Made by a program: the position numbers and the translations under genes
Shown: positions 60,177 to 64,000 of the stretch, in pieces
How the letters are laid out: the number at the start of each line of letters is the position of its first letter
How positions within the stretch are numbered: the first letter of the stretch is position 1
Notes under the pieces: generated by a model
What the model was told of the DNA's origin: nothing
Database searches by the model: none
The model's input: only the letters and a program-made list of their open reading frames with translations
Assembly: GCA_947589595.1 (NCBI GenBank)
Contig: CANQBV010000006.1
Span: 1 to 64,000 of the forward strand
Reading direction: 5' to 3'
DNA from: an uncultured Clostridia bacterium
Lineage (GTDB): Bacteria; Bacillota; Clostridia; Oscillospirales; SIG627
DNA length: 64,000 bases

Positions 60177-60857
60177 TTACTTGATTTTCAGGGTTCGATA
60201 GCAGGCTTTTTCCTCTGCCGGAATGCGGTAGCTTTCCACGGCCTTCTGAATGGCTTTATTGTGAATCCATTTCGGTAATTTCTTTTCGGTCAAATAGGGG
60301 AGTGCCGCTTCTTTTTGCTTGCACAGCGCCGTGGCAAAATACCAGGCGATCATCATATTGACATAATATTCATCCGAACGAATGGCGGCAATTCTCGCCA
60401 TACTGTCTTCCTTGAAATTGCCATTCAGAAAATACCGCAGAAAAAGCCCGATCCCGAACCGCACCGTATAAGGGTGCTCGGCATCCAAAAAGCGGTTCGC
60501 CGCCAGTTCTAAACGCGCCGGATCTTTTTTCAGTGCCTTTGGCGCCAGCAGATCGCAGGTCGCCCAGTTATCGACATACGGCAAAAAGGTTTCCACCGCT
60601 TGCAGGCAAGCGTCAAAATCGCGTATCCGTTCGATCAGCGCGCCGTGCAGATTATTTTCATCATAGTAAAAATGGGGAAGCGTTTGCAAAAATTCCTCTG
60701 CCTCCGGCGTGCCGTAGATTTTCTTGGCAAATTTCCGGATTTCCGGTGTGCGGACGCCCAGGATTCTGTCCGGATCGACGTTTGGAATCAGCTTTTTATG
60801 AAAATCACGATAGGCAGGGTCGCGAAGGGTGTAAAATTCCTCTAAAAGCGCTTTCAT
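60177..60857 (-). CDS. AlkD-like DNA alkylation repair protein
   Basis: HEAT-repeat DNA glycosylase family, 226 residues. The N-terminal VRTPEIRKFAKKI is typical. W98 and D102 in DNWATCD have the four-residue spacing of the catalytic W109/D113 pair of Bacillus AlkD; the late WIHNKAIQKAVESYRI also fits the family. AlkD removes N3- and N7-alkylpurines without base flipping. The start lies one base after the helicase stop (TAA-A-ATG), so it is strongly coupled to the DUF2791/helicase pair. Confidence 0.88.
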   Translation of the reverse strand: MKALLEEFYTLRDPAYRDFHKKLIPNVDPDRILGVRTPEIRKFAKKIYGTPEAEEFLQTLPHFYYDENNLHGALIERIRDFDACLQAVETFLPYVDNWATCDLLAPKALKKDPARLELAANRFLDAEHPYTVRFGIGLFLRYFLNGNFKEDSMARIAAIRSDEYYVNMMIAWYFATALCKQKEAALPYLTEKKLPKWIHNKAIQKAVESYRIPAEEKACYRTLKIK

Positions 60858-60858
60858 T

Positions 60859-63063
60859 TTACATTCTTTCCTTTTTCAGCCTACAGATTTTGTCTTCTAC
60901 TTCCTGCACCTCCAGGTAGTTTTCCGCATAGGCCTTCTGCAAAAGCTTTTGCGGCAGATACGCGTCGTATTTGTCAAATACCGGGTATTCTGTTTTGCTG
61001 ATGAGAGAAGAAAGAGAAAATTCTCCCGCTTCCAAATACTCCTCCAGCGCGCCGATCAAATCGGCGGGCGTTTTGTTTTCCATGCGGAAAGTGAGGTAAT
61101 AGCAGCCGCCGCTTTCGATTTTGCTCAAAACGATTCTGCCGCCGCAGCCGCGCTGTAATATGCGCTTGACCGTGCGGAAAGCACGAGTTCCCAGCCATGG
61201 GAAAAAGACAAAACTGTCTCCCCAAAGGGAAAGAAAGCTCTTTTTGCAAAGCCCTGTGTTCCGGGCAAGCTGACGGGCCTTGCGTAGGCGCTCTTTGGCA
61301 TTGGGCAGCAAATAGGGGTATTCCTCCTCGCCTGTCAGCACTTCGCGCATTTTTTCCAATATGCGGGTGTGGATCTCGCCGCTGTCGCCCGGCCAGGAAA
61401 TCTTCATTTTTCCCTCAACGCCTTTCACATAAATCAGGCGATTCTGGACGTTTACTTCCTCCACCTCCCAAACTCTGCCCGCCAGTGCAAAGCGTTCGCC
61501 GACCGGAGGGGTAGAGGAAATAGTGCCGATCTCCTCGGAACCGCAGCGCACCGTAAAATCCTCGCTGTCCTTAAAAACGGCATAGAATTTAAAGGAATTC
61601 AAAAGCTTTTCCGCTTTCAGCCCGCAAATCAGCTCTTTTTCCTCGGTTCTTTCCAGAAAGTCTTTTTTCAGCATATCAATCAAAAGCTCACGGTAATCTT
61701 CCTCGGAAATATGAGAAAACGGCGGCAGCGTCAGGATCTCTTTTGCCAGACGCGGTGCCGAAAGCGAGCCTTTGGAAGCCAGAAGCGAAAGCGTTTGATG
61801 GAATAAAAGGCTCATTGGCTGCGGTTTGCTGCGCACCGGCTCTACCCAGCGTTCTTTTAAGTACAGTTCAATGATCGCAATCGCCTGCAAAAGCTCCCAG
61901 GGAATGATCTGGTAGATCGGCGCGTTCGGCAAGGGTTCTTCCTCGCGGAAGATCATCAACATTTCCGGGTCTTCTCCCCGGCGGCCGCTTCGTCCCAGCC
62001 GCTGCAGAAACCCGGAAACCGAAGTCGGCGAGCCCTGATTGAGAATGCGCTTTAATTCTCCAATGTCGATTCCCAATTCCAGTGTGACCGTCGCACAAGC
62101 GGTGATCGCTTCGGCCTTGTTTTTCAGCGCGTCCTCGGTTTCCTCGCGGATCGCGCCGGAAAGATTGCCGTGGTGAATATAGAAACGGTCGATCTCATTT
62201 TTTTTGCGCGCAATTTGCCGCAAGGTCGCGGTAATTTCCTCGGTTTCCTCGCGTGAGTTGGAAAACACCACGCACTTTGCGCCTTTTGAAGCTTTGTAGA
62301 TAAATTCGCTGGCGGCGTCCACTACTTCGTCTTTTTCCGTGGTATAGAAATGCTCCAACCCCAATTTCCAGGAAATACTGTCCTTGGGGACAACAATTGT
62401 TTTTGTCGGTCTGCCGCTGCCCTCACTCAGCCATTCTGCCACGCCATCGGGATTGCCGATCGTTGCGGAAAGAGCGATCCTTCGGGCGGAAAACCCGCAC
62501 AGCCGGGCGATCCGCTGCAGTTGACACAAAATCTGATTGCCGCGATCCGATCCCATCAGCGCATGAATTTCATCCAGGATGATATACTGCACATTGCCGA
62601 AAAGCCGCGGAATATCATTCGCGCGACGGCACAGCATACTTTCCAGGGATTCCGGCGTGATTTGCAGGAGTCCCTCCGGCTTTTTCAAAAATTTTTCCTT
62701 GTGGCTCCGGCTGACGTCTCCGTGCCAGCGAAAAACCGGCATTCCGCTTTCCTGCAAAAGATCTTCCATGCGGGAAAACTGATTGTTGATCAGGGATTTT
62801 AAGGGAGAAATATAAAGCGCCATGCAGTTTTCCGGCCCGGCCTCCTGCATTTGGGAAAGAATGGGGAAAAAGGCGGCTTCCGTTTTGCCGGAAGAGGTTT
62901 CGGAGCAGAGCAAAAGGTTATCTTCTTTGAAAAACAAAACCTCCGCCGCTTCTACCTGTACCCGGCGCAGCTCCGTCCAACCGGAACGGTAAATATAGTC
63001 CTGGATAAACGGAGAAAAACGGGAAAACACCGCCTGCGCTTTTTGATCAAGGCTGCTTTTCAT
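60859..63063 (-). CDS. Lhr-like DEAD/DEAH-box helicase (BrxHI-like)
   Basis: A 734-residue SF2 helicase with Q-motif-like start, Walker A SETSSGKTEA (54-63), DEIH (164-167), SAT (199-201), VVFSNSREETEE (motif IV), TATVTLELGIDIG-like motif V (here ACATVTLELGIDIG) and QRLGRSGRRGE (motif VI). A C-terminal winged-helix and cysteine-poor domain of about 350 residues follows, as in Lhr-like proteins. Such helicases pair with DUF2791 ATPases in BREX type 2 (BrxD/BrxHI) and in stand-alone clusters. It overlaps the DUF2791 gene by four bases. Confidence 0.9.
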   Translation of the reverse strand: MKSSLDQKAQAVFSRFSPFIQDYIYRSGWTELRRVQVEAAEVLFFKEDNLLLCSETSSGKTEAAFFPILSQMQEAGPENCMALYISPLKSLINNQFSRMEDLLQESGMPVFRWHGDVSRSHKEKFLKKPEGLLQITPESLESMLCRRANDIPRLFGNVQYIILDEIHALMGSDRGNQILCQLQRIARLCGFSARRIALSATIGNPDGVAEWLSEGSGRPTKTIVVPKDSISWKLGLEHFYTTEKDEVVDAASEFIYKASKGAKCVVFSNSREETEEITATLRQIARKKNEIDRFYIHHGNLSGAIREETEDALKNKAEAITACATVTLELGIDIGELKRILNQGSPTSVSGFLQRLGRSGRRGEDPEMLMIFREEEPLPNAPIYQIIPWELLQAIAIIELYLKERWVEPVRSKPQPMSLLFHQTLSLLASKGSLSAPRLAKEILTLPPFSHISEEDYRELLIDMLKKDFLERTEEKELICGLKAEKLLNSFKFYAVFKDSEDFTVRCGSEEIGTISSTPPVGERFALAGRVWEVEEVNVQNRLIYVKGVEGKMKISWPGDSGEIHTRILEKMREVLTGEEEYPYLLPNAKERLRKARQLARNTGLCKKSFLSLWGDSFVFFPWLGTRAFRTVKRILQRGCGGRIVLSKIESGGCYYLTFRMENKTPADLIGALEEYLEAGEFSLSSLISKTEYPVFDKYDAYLPQKLLQKAYAENYLEVQEVEDKICRLKKERM

Positions 63064-64000
63064 AGCTGTATCTCACTCAAATCAAAAAAGGAATCCTCTT
63101 CGTTTTCGGAAGCGGCGTTTTCGTTTTCCATTTTCAGACCGATCAGATCGGTAAATTTCGCTTCCGGGTCCGTAAACATCAGATCCAAAATATTGAGAAA
63201 ATCACGGGTTACCTCACGCGGGGTAATCATTTCATTCGCGCCCATTTTATCCAGCGCTACCTGTAAAAACGCCAGAATATCCTCATTTTCAAGCTTCGGC
63301 TGATAGTTGTAATAGGAGGAATGCAAAAGAATCAGTCTTTTACAAAGGGCAAACAGTTCATTGTCATTCAGCCGCTGCAGATATATCAGCGGTGAGAGCA
63401 GATTCTGCTTGCCGAACGGAATAAATTTTCCGGGGACAAGGCGGCTCTTTAGGGCTTCGTAGCTGAAAATGCCGCGCCGCGGATCTTCTATCAGCTGCGG
63501 CGTCGCGCCCAAAAAGATCCCCACGCCCTCGGCCTTGCCCTGCATGGTGTCGTTGAACATGGCAAGAATCTTTTCATAGTTGTTTTCCCGGGAAATCCGG
63601 TTGGGAATTTTGTAGAGATTTACGCATTCATCAAAGAAAATGCAAAAGCCCTGATAGCCGATCGCGCGGAAAAACTGTGCGTATAGCTTTAGAACGTCAT
63701 ACCAATTCTGGTCGTCCACAATGGTTCCGATTTTCAAAAGAGAAGCGCGCGCCTGCGTTTTGGTGGCAAATTCACCGCGCAGCCAGCGCAGCGCGTCCTC
63801 GCAAAGCTCGTCGTTTTGCTGCTTATAGCCGAGGTAATACAAATTTAAAACCTTGGCAAAGTCAAATCCGTTTACAAAGCCGCGCAGCTTTTCGGAAACG
63901 GTAAAAATTTCTCTCTGCACAAATTCAGCCAGCTCGGCGCTTTCCGGCGACAGCTTTTCTTCCAAAATGCCCTTTTGCTGCAGGGCGGCAAACCAACCGG
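63060..64000 (-). CDS. DUF2791 ATP-binding protein (BrxD-like), 5' part outside the window
   Basis: The frame continues off the right edge without a stop, so only the last 313 residues are visible; the N terminus with Walker A should be beyond 64000. What is seen fits the C-terminal part of DUF2791 ATPases: QGFCIFFDECVNLYKI (Walker B with sensor Glu), IFLGATPQLIEDPRRGIFSYEALKSRL (given as GATPQLIEDPRRG and SYEALKSRL), and MITPREVTRDFLNILD near the end. BrxD is the BREX type 2 member. Ends ATGA into the helicase. Upstream genes, often TerB-N proteins, are not visible. Confidence 0.85.
   Translation of the reverse strand, partial: GWFAALQQKGILEEKLSPESAELAEFVQREIFTVSEKLRGFVNGFDFAKVLNLYYLGYKQQNDELCEDALRWLRGEFATKTQARASLLKIGTIVDDQNWYDVLKLYAQFFRAIGYQGFCIFFDECVNLYKIPNRISRENNYEKILAMFNDTMQGKAEGVGIFLGATPQLIEDPRRGIFSYEALKSRLVPGKFIPFGKQNLLSPLIYLQRLNDNELFALCKRLILLHSSYYNYQPKLENEDILAFLQVALDKMGANEMITPREVTRDFLNILDLMFTDPEAKFTDLIGLKMENENAASENEEDSFFDLSEIQL

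Noticed and set aside
1-64000. CRISPR arrays, insertion sequences, prophage and tRNA genes
   Set aside because: Scanned by eye on both strands; no regularly spaced direct repeats, DDE transposase, phage structural genes or cloverleaf were found.

Overview
The window looks like chromosome of an anaerobic, spore-forming-lineage Clostridia, plausibly a gut Oscillospirales (the lineage is inferred, not tested). The reasons are spoIVA with a sigma-E-type promoter, a Gram-positive PolC, a SpoVB-like flippase, PPi-type phosphofructokinase, rubrerythrin, meso-diaminopimelate dehydrogenase, and many consensus sigma-A promoters and U-tract terminators. Nearly all of it is ordinary core chromosome. The accessory parts are the first 3.5 kb and a few small operons near the right end.

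Layout. 1-3.6 kb: right end of an integrative/mobilizable element (MobC tail, relaxase with an overlapping membrane-protein gene, TnpW-like gene, TndX/TnpX-type large serine recombinase). 3.6-8.5 kb: GH2 glycosidase, ddh and a PflX-type radical SAM protein on the minus strand, then type II pantothenate kinase. 8.6-15.7 kb: rpmH-rnpA-yidD-yidC-jag-mnmE-mnmG-rsmG, the usual origin-side cluster, but here without dnaA. 15.7-20 kb: small membrane peptide, DUF4830 protein, an ABC-F ATPase and a CapA-like protein that seems to have lost its metal site, all minus. 20-28 kb: radC, uvrB, uvrA and a B12-type radical SAM protein. 28-29.8 kb: rpsB-tsf behind a structured leader. 29.9-32.7 kb: a large secreted protein with a cohesin-like domain.

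32.8-43.6 kb: one long run pyrH-frr-uppS-cdsA-dxr-rseP-ispG-polC joining ribosome recycling, undecaprenyl and isoprenoid synthesis, phospholipid synthesis and replication; a 136-nt foldable element lies before rseP. 43.7-50.9 kb: pfp, SpoVB-like flippase, inositol-phosphatase family protein, a YkpA/YbiT-type ABC-F with one dead ATP site, NUDIX, YihY and YbaK. 50.9-54.6 kb: minus-strand operon ksgA, FIVAR-like surface protein, HprK-like kinase, PqqD-like protein and S26-type peptidase, which resembles a RiPP maturation kit without a visible precursor. 54.6-60.1 kb: rubrerythrin, spoIVA, a PflA-like protein with degenerate motifs, a solitary MazF, a lipoprotein, and a VTC/DUF4956 pair.

60.2-64 kb: a tightly coupled minus-strand triad, DUF2791 (BrxD-like) ATPase, Lhr-like helicase and AlkD-like DNA glycosylase, cut by the window edge. 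This triad and the HprK/PqqD/S26 operon are the best candidates for incompletely described systems. I saw no tRNA, rRNA, insertion sequence or CRISPR array. No gene-free stretch exceeds about 300 bases.
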